Shown: positions 7,826 to 16,540 of the stretch, piece by piece
Layout of the letters: every line of letters starts with the position of its first letter
Numbering within the stretch: the stretch's first letter is position 1
Assembly (NCBI GenBank): GCA_903825285.1
Contig: CAIJZY010000030.1
Span: 1-63,696, forward strand
Source of the DNA: an uncultured Opitutia bacterium
GTDB lineage: Bacteria > Verrucomicrobiota > Verrucomicrobiia > Opitutales > Opitutaceae
Length of the DNA stretch: 63,696 nt
Direction: 5' to 3'
Program-made: the position numbers and the translations under genes
Notes under the pieces: model-generated
The model's database searches: none
What the model saw: the letters and a program-made list of their open reading frames with translations, nothing else
Told to the model about the DNA's origin: nothing

Positions 7826-9408
7826 TGCGCCCGATATGACAGCGCGGAGGGCGGTGCGTAAACCGCAAACGCCCGCGGCCGGGCTGGGACGGCCGCGAGC
7901 GGGGCGGCCTCCCGGCGCCAGATGGTCACCTGCCGGACCGTTCCCATCAGCGTCCAGCGACCCGGGAGATGGCGCTCAAGGGCCTCCTTCGTCTCAAACG
8001 GGAACAGCACGGCGTAGATCGGCCGGCCGGCGGCGGCGCAGAGCCGTTCGATCCGCGCGAGGCTCGCGGCGTCCTTCACCTCGTCATAGCGCAGCAGCGT
8101 GAAATCGGTGTAGTGGAAGAGCGCCCCGCTGGTCTGCATGCAGGCGAGCACGGCGCGGGGCGGCAGGTGGGACTGGGCCCACCGGGAGGAAGCCAGGTAG
8201 GCCGACTCGGTCCGGCCGATCTCGAGGGCCGCCAGCCGCCCGCCCCAATACGCATCCCAACCCAGCACCGCGAGGGCCGCGACCGCGAGGGCCGGGCCGG
8301 CGGCGCGGGGCCGCCCCGCCGAGGCCAGGGTGCGCGCAACCAATAGGAAGCCGAGGATGCACGCGGGAAAGGCGGGCAGGAGATAGCGGAGGTACCACCA
8401 GGTTTCGCTGGTGTGGAAATAGAGCGCGTAGAAACCCAGGAAGCCGAGGATCCAGGTGCCGAGGAGCCAGATCACCCATCGCGGTTCCGTCCGTCGCAGC
8501 CAGGGCAGCCCGAGCACCAGCACCAGCGCGGGGGTGAGCAGCACCGGCAGCCAGCGCGCGTAGTTGGCCAGCACCAGGGGCAGGAAGCGCACGCCAAACG
8601 CCGAGCCCACGTCGCCGTAGCCGGTGGTCAGCACCTTGCCGTAGAGCTGCCAGTTGACCACCGCCAGGACGATGGCCCCGGGCAGGCCCCCGAGCACGAG
8701 CCACCGCCAGCGCGTCCCGGAAAATCCCAGGGCGATGCCCACCGGCGCCAGCCCGAGCAGGTTGGTCGGACGGATCAGCACCGCGATCGCCACCGCCGCG
8801 CCCGCCGCCACCGCCCACGCGGGGCGCGCCCGGCTCCGCCAGGCCAGATAGACGGCCAGCGTGGTCCACATGAGCGAGGGCGTGTCGCTCATGGCCTGCA
8901 GCGACATGAACAGGTAAAGCGGCGAGGCGCCCAGCAGCAGTGCGCCCAGGGCGGCGGCGGCGCGGGACAATCCCAGCGCGCGGGCCAGCGCATACATCAG
9001 GACCACGCCGAGCATGGCGTGGAGCCACATCGTGACGTGCGGCGCCGCGTCCCAGCCGGTGACAGCGGAGACACCGACGATGAGCAGGGACAGCCCGATC
9101 GGATACGTGGGCACCATCAGGCCATGGTCCACCGGCGTGAACCCGAGCGGGATGTAGGCAAAGCCGGGCGCCTCGGCGGGTGTCATGCCCTCGATGGCGC
9201 GCTGCGGGACATGCAGGTGCCCCTCGCGCAGCAGGCGAGCGTTGTTGAGATAGCCGGAGGCATCCGAGCTGCCCGCGTAGGCCCCCATGCGGGAGGCGAG
9301 CAGGATGCCGTACAGCACGAGCGCAACGACCAGTCCGCCGCTCGCGAGCAAATGCCGGGACCGGCTCGGCGGGGTGGAAGGGGAGGCGGACGCGGGCGGT
9401 GAATCCAT
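7822..9408 (-). CDS. GT-C-like polytopic membrane glycosyltransferase (duplicate A)
   Basis: A 528-residue protein with one N-terminal membrane segment (about 20-42), an acidic periplasmic loop GSSDASGYLNNARLL, then about ten hydrophobic segments. This is the GT-C layout for enzymes that use polyprenyl-phosphate sugars in the periplasm. It is a close paralogue of the next gene upstream (9475-11397): both share HVPQRAIEG, MVPTYP-x-GLSL, LTTGYGDV and SHLPPRAV-x-ACMQTSGAL. It lacks the C-terminal WYxxE/RWxW module that the paralogue carries and ends in an alanine/proline-rich tail instead. No named family was certain. Confidence 0.85.
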   Translation of the reverse strand: MDSPPASASPSTPPSRSRHLLASGGLVVALVLYGILLASRMGAYAGSSDASGYLNNARLLREGHLHVPQRAIEGMTPAEAPGFAYIPLGFTPVDHGLMVPTYPIGLSLLIVGVSAVTGWDAAPHVTMWLHAMLGVVLMYALARALGLSRAAAALGALLLGASPLYLFMSLQAMSDTPSLMWTTLAVYLAWRSRARPAWAVAAGAAVAIAVLIRPTNLLGLAPVGIALGFSGTRWRWLVLGGLPGAIVLAVVNWQLYGKVLTTGYGDVGSAFGVRFLPLVLANYARWLPVLLTPALVLVLGLPWLRRTEPRWVIWLLGTWILGFLGFYALYFHTSETWWYLRYLLPAFPACILGFLLVARTLASAGRPRAAGPALAVAALAVLGWDAYWGGRLAALEIGRTESAYLASSRWAQSHLPPRAVLACMQTSGALFHYTDFTLLRYDEVKDAASLARIERLCAAAGRPIYAVLFPFETKEALERHLPGRWTLMGTVRQVTIWRREAAPLAAVPARPRAFAVYAPPSALSYRAQ

Positions 9409-9452
9409 GCGGACGTGGGAGCGAACCCAAGCCTGCCTTCGCGCGGGGGCGA

Positions 9453-9467
9453 GGCCAGTCTGAAACC
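9453..9467. repeat. 15-bp remnant repeated at 11442-11456
   Basis: The string GGCCAGTCTGAAACC occurs here and at 11442-11456. In each case it lies exactly 45 bases beyond the ATG of one of the two tandem minus-strand GT-C paralogues. At the upstream site it encodes the first residues (ASLKP) of the divergent gene at 11440. Here it belongs to no intact gene. It therefore looks like a fossil of the divergent gene's start, left by the tandem duplication. Confidence 0.6.
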
Positions 9468-9474
9468 TTGGCTG

Positions 9475-11397
9475 CTACGGCGTCGCGGTGACCAGCAGGT
9501 CGTAGAGGGCGAACACCAGCTGGCGCGCCCCAGGATCGGAGTTTTCGCGGACGCCGGCCGCGTCCGAGGCGAACTCGAGCCGGGCCGCGCCGTCGCGGAC
9601 CTGGACGCGGATCCGGACAGGTGACCGCTGGGTGCTGACTGTGCCGTGCCACAGCGTGGCTCCGTCCTGCGTGATCGTCACCGCCGCGGGCTGCATGCCC
9701 TTCAGCGAAAAGACGAGGTCCAGCAGCTGCGTCCGCTGCGGCCAGGTTGAGAGGCTCAACTGGCCGTGACCGCTGCACCACGTCCAGCGGTGGCGATAAT
9801 TCTCCTCGGGACCGTACCAGCCGGCTCCCGCCTCGGCCGTCACCTGCGCGCCGCCCACGTCGGCCGTGACGAGCTCGCGCCGCAGCGGCTCGAGCGAAGT
9901 GGGCTCGGCGCCGTCGCGGCGCCAGTAGGTCACGTCCCGCGTGGCGCCCACCTGGGTCCAGCGTCCCGGCAGCCGCTGCACAAGGGCTGTCTCCAACTCA
10001 AAGCCGAACAGCGCGGCATAAATCGGCCGGCCCGCGGCGGCGCAGGCCCGGTCGATCCGGGCGAGCTCCGCCGGCCCGCCCGCGAAATCGTAGCGCAGCA
10101 GCGGGAACTCCGTGTAGTGCAGCAGCGCCCCGCTGGTCTGCATGCAGGCCACCACGGCGCGGGGCGGCAGGTGCGACTGCGTCCAGCGTGCGGCCTGCAG
10201 GTAGGCCTGCTCCCCCGTGCCGACCTCGAGCACCATGTGCTGCAGTCCCCAGTAGACGTCCCAGCCGAGCACTCCGACCGCGGCGGCAACCATGCTCCGG
10301 CTCAGGATCCGAGGCGGCCAGGTCGCGGTCAGGGCCCGGCCGGCGACCAGCAGGCCGAGGATGCAGGGCGGCAGGGCGGGCAGGATGAAACGGAGCGACC
10401 ACCACGACGTGGAGGTGAAGAAGTAGAAGGCATAGAAGCCCGTGAACACGAGGATCCACGAGAGGAGCAGGAGCAGCAGGATCGGACGTATGCGCCGGAA
10501 CAGGAAGGGCAGGGCAAAGAGGAGCACGACCGCGGGCGTGAGCAGGATCGGCAGCCAGTGCACGTAGTAGCCCAGCGCCGGTGAAACGAAGCTCGTGCTG
10601 AAGGATTCCCTGACATCGCCGTAGCCGGTGGTCAGGGCCCGCCCGTAGAGCCTCACGTTGTAGATCATGAGGAACACGGCGCCGGGCAGCCCGCCGAGCG
10701 CGAGGCCCAGCCAGCGTCGCCAGGAAAGGCCGAGGGCGATCGCGACGGGGACCAGCACCAGCAGGTTGGTGGGTCGGACCAGCACGGCCATGGCCATGGC
10801 CATGCCCGCCGCGACGGCCCAGCCCGAGTGGTTGCGACTACGCCAGGCGCAATAGACGGTGGCGGCGGTCCAGACCAGGGCCGGCATGTCGCTCAGCGCC
10901 TGCAGGCCCATGAAGAGGTAGAGTGGGCAGCCCGCGAGCAGCAGTGCACCCAGCGCGGCGGCCGAGCGGGAGAAATCAAGGAGACGGGCCAGCGCGTACA
11001 TCAGCACAACGCCGAGCAGGGTCTGGAGCCACTGGGCGACGTTGGCGGCGGACTCCCAGCCGGTCAGGTGGGACAGGCCCGCGATGATCAGCGAAAGGCC
11101 GACGGGGTAGGTCGGCACCATGGCCCCGTGCGCCACGGGAATGAAACCGAGCGGGACATACGCGAACGACGGCAGCGTGCCCGGGGGCAGTCCCTCGATG
11201 GCCCGCTGGGGAACGTGCAGGTCGCCGTTGCGCAGCAGCCGGGCGTTGTTCATGTAGCCCGACGAGTCCGAGCCGCCGGCGCAGGTGTCCATGTGCCGGC
11301 CGAGGAGCACGGCGTACGCGAGCAGGGCAAGCAGCAGGCCGGCGGGAACGAGCCAGGGACGGCGGGACGGGGAGGAGACGGCGGCGTTTGAATCCAT
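9475..11397 (-). CDS. GT-C-like membrane glycosyltransferase with C-terminal WYxxE module (duplicate B)
   Basis: A 640-residue paralogue of the 7822-9408 protein with the same GT-C layout: first membrane segment, then GGSDSSGYMNNARLL, then about ten hydrophobic segments to about residue 430. A further soluble region ends in a 115-residue beta-rich module from about residue 525, beginning GWYGPEENYRHRWTW and closing on RQLVFALYDLLV; the module is shared with the proteins at 11440 and 16541. The ATG at 11397 (MDSNAAV) aligns with the start of the paralogue (MDSPPAS). A much longer open frame continues upstream to 13077, but it overlaps the divergent gene at 11440 and has no homology. Predicted topology puts the C-terminal module in the periplasm. 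Confidence 0.87.
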   Translation of the reverse strand: MDSNAAVSSPSRRPWLVPAGLLLALLAYAVLLGRHMDTCAGGSDSSGYMNNARLLRNGDLHVPQRAIEGLPPGTLPSFAYVPLGFIPVAHGAMVPTYPVGLSLIIAGLSHLTGWESAANVAQWLQTLLGVVLMYALARLLDFSRSAAALGALLLAGCPLYLFMGLQALSDMPALVWTAATVYCAWRSRNHSGWAVAAGMAMAMAVLVRPTNLLVLVPVAIALGLSWRRWLGLALGGLPGAVFLMIYNVRLYGRALTTGYGDVRESFSTSFVSPALGYYVHWLPILLTPAVVLLFALPFLFRRIRPILLLLLLSWILVFTGFYAFYFFTSTSWWSLRFILPALPPCILGLLVAGRALTATWPPRILSRSMVAAAVGVLGWDVYWGLQHMVLEVGTGEQAYLQAARWTQSHLPPRAVVACMQTSGALLHYTEFPLLRYDFAGGPAELARIDRACAAAGRPIYAALFGFELETALVQRLPGRWTQVGATRDVTYWRRDGAEPTSLEPLRRELVTADVGGAQVTAEAGAGWYGPEENYRHRWTWCSGHGQLSLSTWPQRTQLLDLVFSLKGMQPAAVTITQDGATLWHGTVSTQRSPVRIRVQVRDGAARLEFASDAAGVRENSDPGARQLVFALYDLLVTATP

Positions 11398-11439
11398 TCT
11401 TGCTTTGCGGTCGGCGAGAGCCTGACTCCACACGTTTAA

Positions 11440-13065
11440 GTGGCCAGTCTGAAACCCTTTTTTCAACGGTACCTGCCCCTGCTGCGGTGGTCCGCCTACG
11501 CCGCGAGCGTGATCCTCTTCCTCTGGATCTGCTCGCAGTTTTACCTGCCGGGAAAGGGCTTCACCTACCTGATCATGTTCGGGGACCGGGACAGCGCGCA
11601 TTTCATCCCGGCCCTGCGCGCGGTGAACCACTACGAGCTGGAGAACTCGCCCGGCTACGACGGGGCGCACTACGCGCAGATCGCGATGCAGCCGGACCTC
11701 TCCGACCCGGCCCTCAAGCGGGGCGTGGACAACCTGGCCTACCGGGCGCGCCGCATTCTCTTCTGCTGGACGGCGTACGGCCTCGCGCTGGGCGACCCGG
11801 TCCGGGCGATGCACATCTACTCGGTCCAGAACCTCGTCTGCTGGCTGCTGCTGGCGGTCCTGCTGCTCCGGTGGTTCCCGCCCGTGTCCTGGGGCAACTT
11901 CTTTCGCTGGTTCGCGGTGATGTACTCCTACGGCCTCTGCTTCAGCCTGCGCGGATCGCTGGTGGACGGGCCCAGCCTGCTCCTCCTCGCGGGCGGCCTG
12001 GCCCTCGCGGAGATGGGCCGGCCCTGGTGGTCGGCCGTGGTGCTGGGCATCTCGGGCCTGGGCAAGGAGACCAACATCCTCGGCGGGGCCGCGCTGGCCT
12101 GGCCCGCCCGCCCGACGCTGCGCGAATGGCTCAAGGTGGTGGCGCGCGGCGCGATCGTGCTCCTCCCGATCCTGGTGTGGCTGCTGATGATCCGGCGCTG
12201 GCTCGGCCCGAGTGACGACCTGGGGATCAATAATTTCACCTACCCGCTGGCCTCCTACTTCGCGAAATGGCGCGACACCCTGGCGGACCTGATCGCGGAG
12301 GGACCGGGTTCCTTCGCGCGCTACAGCCTGCTGATGCTCGTGGCGCTCACCACGCAATTCTTCTTTTTCGCGTTCCACCGCCGCTGGGACCATCCCTGGT
12401 GGCGCGTGGCCGCGGTCTTCTCGGTGATGATGGTCTTCCTCGGCCAGGCCGTCTGGGAGGGCTATCCCGGGGCGGCGTCGCGGGTGCTGCTGCCCATGAC
12501 GCTCGCGTTCAACATCCTCGTGCCGCGCGGACCGCGCTGGTGGCTCGTGCTGCTGCTCGGCAACATCGTGATCCTCGCCTCGCCCGACATGCTGCGCGCG
12601 CCGGGCCGCGAGAGCTACCGGGTGGATGGCGACGGCCGCCTGGTCATGGTCGCGGACACGGGCCGCCTCGTGGAGGCCGTGTTCGATGACAAGTGGTATC
12701 CACCGGAGCGCTCGCACCTGGAATACTGGCGCTGGAGCAACGGCCCCGCGACCGTGACCCTCCGCAATCCCCATCCTTTCCCGATCCTCGTCACGGTCTC
12801 CTTCGGCATCCGCACGAAGGACGCGCGGACCGTCGGACTCTGGCAGGGCACCTATGCGCGCTGGGAGCGGAAGCTGAGCCCCGGCGAGATGCGGGAGGTC
12901 AAGGTGCGCAACATGCGGCTCGAGCCCGGGGACACCCTCTGGCGCTTCGAGACCGACCGGCCGGGCACTTTTCCCGACAACGACGACCGGCGGCGGCTGG
13001 CGATCAGCCTGCGCGACCTGAAAATCCAGATCATCGGCAAGGCGGACGTGATTCCGCCGCCCTGA
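11440..13065 (+). CDS. GT-C-like membrane protein with C-terminal WYxxE module
   Basis: A 541-residue polytopic protein. After a first membrane segment (about 12-35) comes a loop with FGDRDSAHF and SPGYDGAHYAQIAM, the GYDG-x-x-Y motif common in one group of putative GT-C enzymes, then about eight to ten hydrophobic segments to about residue 380. The last 125 residues form the module seen in the divergent neighbour: KWYPPERSHLEYWRW near residue 419, closing on RRLAISLRDLKI. The GTG at 11440 is the first possible codon because an in-frame TAA lies immediately before it. It is divergent from 9475-11397 with 42 bases between starts, so the promoters must overlap. Confidence 0.85.
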   Translation: MASLKPFFQRYLPLLRWSAYAASVILFLWICSQFYLPGKGFTYLIMFGDRDSAHFIPALRAVNHYELENSPGYDGAHYAQIAMQPDLSDPALKRGVDNLAYRARRILFCWTAYGLALGDPVRAMHIYSVQNLVCWLLLAVLLLRWFPPVSWGNFFRWFAVMYSYGLCFSLRGSLVDGPSLLLLAGGLALAEMGRPWWSAVVLGISGLGKETNILGGAALAWPARPTLREWLKVVARGAIVLLPILVWLLMIRRWLGPSDDLGINNFTYPLASYFAKWRDTLADLIAEGPGSFARYSLLMLVALTTQFFFFAFHRRWDHPWWRVAAVFSVMMVFLGQAVWEGYPGAASRVLLPMTLAFNILVPRGPRWWLVLLLGNIVILASPDMLRAPGRESYRVDGDGRLVMVADTGRLVEAVFDDKWYPPERSHLEYWRWSNGPATVTLRNPHPFPILVTVSFGIRTKDARTVGLWQGTYARWERKLSPGEMREVKVRNMRLEPGDTLWRFETDRPGTFPDNDDRRRLAISLRDLKIQIIGKADVIPPP

Positions 13066-13088
13066 GCGCCGCGCCACCCGAAACCGCC

Positions 13089-14033
13089 ATGGGACTCAGC
13101 CTCAAGGTGCTCCTGCGCTGGATTCCCGCCTACCGCCGGCAGGAGCAGGAAACCGCGCGCCTGGCCGCCGCGTTGGCGGAGAGCAACCGGCAGCTCGCGG
13201 AGTGGACGCGGTTTGCTCCGCCGGGACATTTTTATTCGCCGCTGCCCTCGCGGGAGGAGGTCGCGCAGGCCTTCGCCCGGGGCGGGTTCGGCCCGCCGTT
13301 CCCCGGCCTGGACCTGAATGAGGCGGGCCAGCTGGCCCGCCTGCAGCGGCTCGCCCAGATCTATCCCAGCCAGCCCTTCCCCGAGGAGCCCGTGCCCGGT
13401 CGGCGCTTCCACCTGAACAACCACTCGTTCGCGCACCTCGATGCCATCATGCTCTACACCATGCTGCGCGATGCGGGCACCCGGCGCGTGATCGAGGTGG
13501 GCTCGGGCTTCAGCTCGGCGGCGATGCTCGACGCGAACGAGCACGCGCTGGGCCGCGCGCTGGAGTTCACCTTCATCGACCCCGACATGTCGCGGCTGCG
13601 CCCGCTGCTGCAGCCCGGCGACCTGGAGCGCTGCACGCTGATCGAGCAGCGCGTGCAGGACGTGCCGCTGGAGACCTTCCGTGCGCTCCGCGAGAACGAC
13701 GTGCTCTTCATCGACTCGTCCCACGTCAGCAAGATCGGCAGCGACGTGAACTGGATCTTCTTCAACATCCTCCCGGTGCTCGCGCCCGGCGTGATCATCC
13801 ACATCCACGACGTGGCCGGGGTCCTCGAGTACCCGCGGGAATGGTTCGAGGAAGGCCGCGTCTGGAACGAGCAGTACCTGCTGCGGGCGTTCCTGATGCA
13901 CAACTCCGCCTATCGCATCGAGCTTTTCACCAGCTGGCTGCGCAACCTGCACCGGCCGTGGTTCGCGGCGCACATGCCGCTCTGCCTTGTCGGCGACGGC
14001 GGCCAGATGTGGCTGCGCAAGCTGTCCGGCTAG
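13089..14033 (+). CDS. SAM-dependent methyltransferase (Methyltransf_24-like)
   Basis: A 314-residue protein. The N-terminal region is helical (about 10-40) and membrane-free. The class I methyltransferase core has motif I at RRVIEVGSGFSSAAML (about 138-153), an acidic partner in TFIDPD, and NDVLFIDSSHVSKIGSDVNW with the DSSH loop typical of class 24 methyltransferases. The ATG at 13089 is 23 bases after the previous stop; the frame extends further upstream only as a shadow inside the GT-C gene. It probably methylates a glycan or nucleotide sugar in this cluster. It converges with the minus-strand GT4 across a 13-base gap. Confidence 0.88.
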   Translation: MGLSLKVLLRWIPAYRRQEQETARLAAALAESNRQLAEWTRFAPPGHFYSPLPSREEVAQAFARGGFGPPFPGLDLNEAGQLARLQRLAQIYPSQPFPEEPVPGRRFHLNNHSFAHLDAIMLYTMLRDAGTRRVIEVGSGFSSAAMLDANEHALGRALEFTFIDPDMSRLRPLLQPGDLERCTLIEQRVQDVPLETFRALRENDVLFIDSSHVSKIGSDVNWIFFNILPVLAPGVIIHIHDVAGVLEYPREWFEEGRVWNEQYLLRAFLMHNSAYRIELFTSWLRNLHRPWFAAHMPLCLVGDGGQMWLRKLSG

Positions 14034-14040
14034 TCGGTCA

Positions 14041-14059
14041 CGCGGCTCAAAACGCCGCG
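14041..14059. terminator. Hairpin at the convergent 3' ends
   Basis: CGCGGC (14041-14046) and GCCGCG (14054-14059) form a 6-bp stem with a 7-base loop at the junction of two convergent genes. The second arm lies inside the last codons of the minus-strand gene. There is no T-tract. It may act as a weak bidirectional terminator. Confidence 0.35.
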
Positions 14060-15684
14060 ATGGACTCGAGCCGCTGGCGGTACCGGGCGCCGATGACGGC
14101 GGGCGCAAACCGCGCCGCGATCGTCGCGCGGGCGGCGCGGCCGAGGGTCGGGCCGAGGTCGCGGTCGGCAACGAGCCGCTGCATCCATGACGCGGCGTGG
14201 GCCACGTCGGGATCGGCCCACACCTGGCCCTTGCTGTAGGGGCCGTGGCTCTGCGCGAGGGTCGTGAGCGTGAAGTCCACGGGGCAGCCGTTGCTTGCGT
14301 CGACAAACTCGGCGGTGGCGGACCAGTTGGTCGAGATGACGGGCTTGCCGAGCGCCATGCATTCGGCGACGGCGAGGCCGAAGCCCTCGGAGCGGTGCAG
14401 CGAGACGAAGCAGTCGCAGGCCGACTCGAGCAGCGTGATGTCGTCCCGGGACAGGGTCTCGGTGAGCAGGATCGTGCCCGGCACGTCGCGGAGCGCGGCC
14501 TGCAGGGCGGCGAAGTCGGCCTCGTTGCCCGCGGGGTTCTGGACCTTGAGCACCAGCGTGGCGTCGCCGCGGCCGAGGCCGGACTGGCGGAACGCCTCGA
14601 TCGCCGCGCGCGGGTTCTTGCGCTCGGAATAGGAGTTCAGGTCGTAGACCGACAGGAAAAGATAGCGGTCCGCCGGCAGCCCGAAGCGCGCGCGGCCGTC
14701 GCCCGCAGGCGGCGTCACGTGGATCGCGTGCGGCATGGTGACGACCGGCAGCGGCGACTTGGCGGCGATGGCGGTGCGCACGAACTCGCTCGGGCACCAG
14801 ACCTCGTCGAAGAAGGCGAAGTGCGGCAGCCACGCGTCGGGAAACTCCGGCAGCTCCCACGCCCAGTAGGCGATGTTGTATTTGTCGGCGCGGAAGCGCT
14901 TCCCGTGATGGTGGTCGAGGTCGGGCGAAGCGGGCGGGTCGAGGTGGACGACGTTGACCGGATGCGGATTGTCGGCCTGCAGGCGGTCCGCGTAGGTCCG
15001 GTCGCCGAGCCGGTTCTTGCAGTTGAGCTTGAGCGGCACGAGCGCGGCGGGAATGCCGGCGGCGTCCGCCGCGCGGACCATGCAGCGCGCCGACTCGCCG
15101 ACGCCGAGGTCGGCGGTGAGGAAGCCGGCGACATTGAGGCCCAGGCGGGCGTGCTTCCGGGCGAACGCGGCGGAGCAGGGCGCGAGGCGCACGGAGAAGT
15201 CGAAGATCACCTCGCCCTCGGGCGTGGTCACGGTGGCGATGCGCAGCTGGCGGTTCTTCGCCTGGGCGCGGAAACGCTGCAGCGCGCCGAGGCCGGTGAC
15301 GCGGCCGAGCCAGGCGAGGGTGTTGGTCAGCGCAACGCCGGAGAGGCGCAGCGTGATGAGCGGGCCGCGGCCGGTGGCGGGCGGCAGCGGGAGGCGCAGC
15401 TCAAACGGGCCGGGGGTGGACGAGCGGACCTCGCCGACCTTCACGCCGTTGACGTAGCAGGTGACGCCCGGCGGGGCTGTCTCGATCCCGCGGGCGTCGG
15501 GATGCGGGCGGATCTCGCCGCGCAGGATGACGGCCGCGATGCCGTCGCACGGCGGCAGCCGGAGCTCGGCCCGGTCGCGCAGCCAGGCGGACTCAACCGC
15601 GAACGGGTCGAAGTACAGGCCGGCGTAGTGGGAGAGGCGCGCGAGGGAGGCCGTGCCGGTGAAAGTGGAGCTGGCGGGGCGCAT
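14047..15684 (-). CDS. GT4 family glycosyltransferase with N-terminal beta-rich domain
   Basis: A 545-residue protein. Residues 1 to about 160 form a beta-rich region with PGVTCYVNGVKVGEV that looks like a carbohydrate-binding or structural domain. The GT-B enzyme follows, starting at GLNVAGFLTADLGVGESAR. Donor-domain motifs are YLFLSVYDLNSYSERKNP, a retained K in LKVQNPAG, and the E-x7-E region RSEGFGLAVAECMALG. The segment AYWAWELPEFPDAW is typical of this GT4 subgroup. The ATG at 15684 is chosen because homology begins there and the divergent methyltransferase begins 60 bases away. Sugar specificity is unknown. Confidence 0.9.
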   Translation of the reverse strand: MRPASSTFTGTASLARLSHYAGLYFDPFAVESAWLRDRAELRLPPCDGIAAVILRGEIRPHPDARGIETAPPGVTCYVNGVKVGEVRSSTPGPFELRLPLPPATGRGPLITLRLSGVALTNTLAWLGRVTGLGALQRFRAQAKNRQLRIATVTTPEGEVIFDFSVRLAPCSAAFARKHARLGLNVAGFLTADLGVGESARCMVRAADAAGIPAALVPLKLNCKNRLGDRTYADRLQADNPHPVNVVHLDPPASPDLDHHHGKRFRADKYNIAYWAWELPEFPDAWLPHFAFFDEVWCPSEFVRTAIAAKSPLPVVTMPHAIHVTPPAGDGRARFGLPADRYLFLSVYDLNSYSERKNPRAAIEAFRQSGLGRGDATLVLKVQNPAGNEADFAALQAALRDVPGTILLTETLSRDDITLLESACDCFVSLHRSEGFGLAVAECMALGKPVISTNWSATAEFVDASNGCPVDFTLTTLAQSHGPYSKGQVWADPDVAHAASWMQRLVADRDLGPTLGRAARATIAARFAPAVIGARYRQRLESIAAF

Positions 15685-15744
15685 GACGCAGGGAGAGGCA
15701 AAGCCGCCGCGTTTGCCTTGGCAAAGCTTTATCCCGCGGCTGGA

Positions 15745-16485
15745 ATGGGCGGGATGGAACCCGACGAATACCGCAAGCTCGCCGCGGTCGAGGACACCAT
15801 GGGTTATTTCCGCGCGCTGCACGGCCACGTGCACCGGGCGCTGGCGCGCCGGCACGGCGGGCGCGCGGCGCGCGTGCTCGACGCGGGCTGCGGCACCGGC
15901 GGGCTCAGCCGGCGGCTGGCGGCGGCCGAGCCGGCCTGGACCTGGACCGGCGTGGACCTTTCGCCCCTCGCCTGCGCGCTGGCGCGGGAGCGCGTCCCGG
16001 CCGCGGAGATCCGCGAGGCGGACGTGACGGCGCTGCCCTTCCCGGACGCGAGCTTTGACGCGGTGGTGTCGGCCGACGTGCTTTACCATGTGCCGGATGA
16101 CGCGTTGGCGTTGCGGGAGCTCGCCCGCGTGCTGCGTCCCGGCGGCACGCTGGTGGTGAACGTCCCGGCGCACCGCTGGCTCTGGTCGTACCACGATGTC
16201 GCGACGCACGCCCTGCGCCGCTACACGCGGGGCGAGGTGCGCGCGAAGCTGGCGGCCGCGGGGCTGGCGGCGGAGCGGGTGACGCACTGGAACACGCTGC
16301 TGCTGCCGCTCGTGGCGGCGCGACGCCGGTTGCTGCCGGCGCCGCGGGGCGGCAGCGATGTGCAGGCGTTCTCCGCTCCCCTGGAGTGGGTTTTCGGGAC
16401 CGCGATGGCGCTGGAGCGCGGCTGGCTTGGTACCGGTGCCGACCTGCCGTGTGGCAGCTCCATCCTCGCGGTGGGGACGAAATAG
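15745..16485 (+). CDS. SAM-dependent methyltransferase (Methyltransf_11-like)
   Basis: A 246-residue class I methyltransferase. Motif I is LDAGCGTGGLSRRL (about 43-56), the acidic residue after strand 2 is in GVDLSP, and DVTALPFPDASFDAVVSADVLYH covers motifs II and III, followed by the family's RVLRPGGTLVVNVPA. A second in-frame ATG at 15754 (MEPDEYRKLAAVED) matches the usual N-terminus of the family and may be the true start. Divergent from the GT4 at 14047-15684 with a 60-base shared upstream region. It ends 55 bases before a GT-C gene on the same strand. Substrate unknown, perhaps a lipid or sugar of this pathway. Confidence 0.9.
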   Translation: MGGMEPDEYRKLAAVEDTMGYFRALHGHVHRALARRHGGRAARVLDAGCGTGGLSRRLAAAEPAWTWTGVDLSPLACALARERVPAAEIREADVTALPFPDASFDAVVSADVLYHVPDDALALRELARVLRPGGTLVVNVPAHRWLWSYHDVATHALRRYTRGEVRAKLAAAGLAAERVTHWNTLLLPLVAARRRLLPAPRGGSDVQAFSAPLEWVFGTAMALERGWLGTGADLPCGSSILAVGTK

Positions 16486-16540
16486 GATCACTGGAGGAAC
16501 GGCGTTGAAACCCCCGGACCGCAACCTAGCTTAACCCCAG

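Noticed and set aside
9415-9624. Small plus-strand open frame containing EASLKPW
   Set aside because: It covers the duplicated 15-base remnant and then runs antisense through the end of another gene; not a gene, but retained as evidence for duplication.
11398-13077. 560-codon N-terminal extension of the GT-C gene at 9475-11397
   Set aside because: Antisense to the gene at 11440-13065. The paralogue starts at the equivalent of 11397.
14197-15744. N-terminal extension of the methyltransferase at 15745
   Set aside because: The frame is open for 516 further codons but is antisense to the GT4 gene. Family homology begins at 15745-15754.
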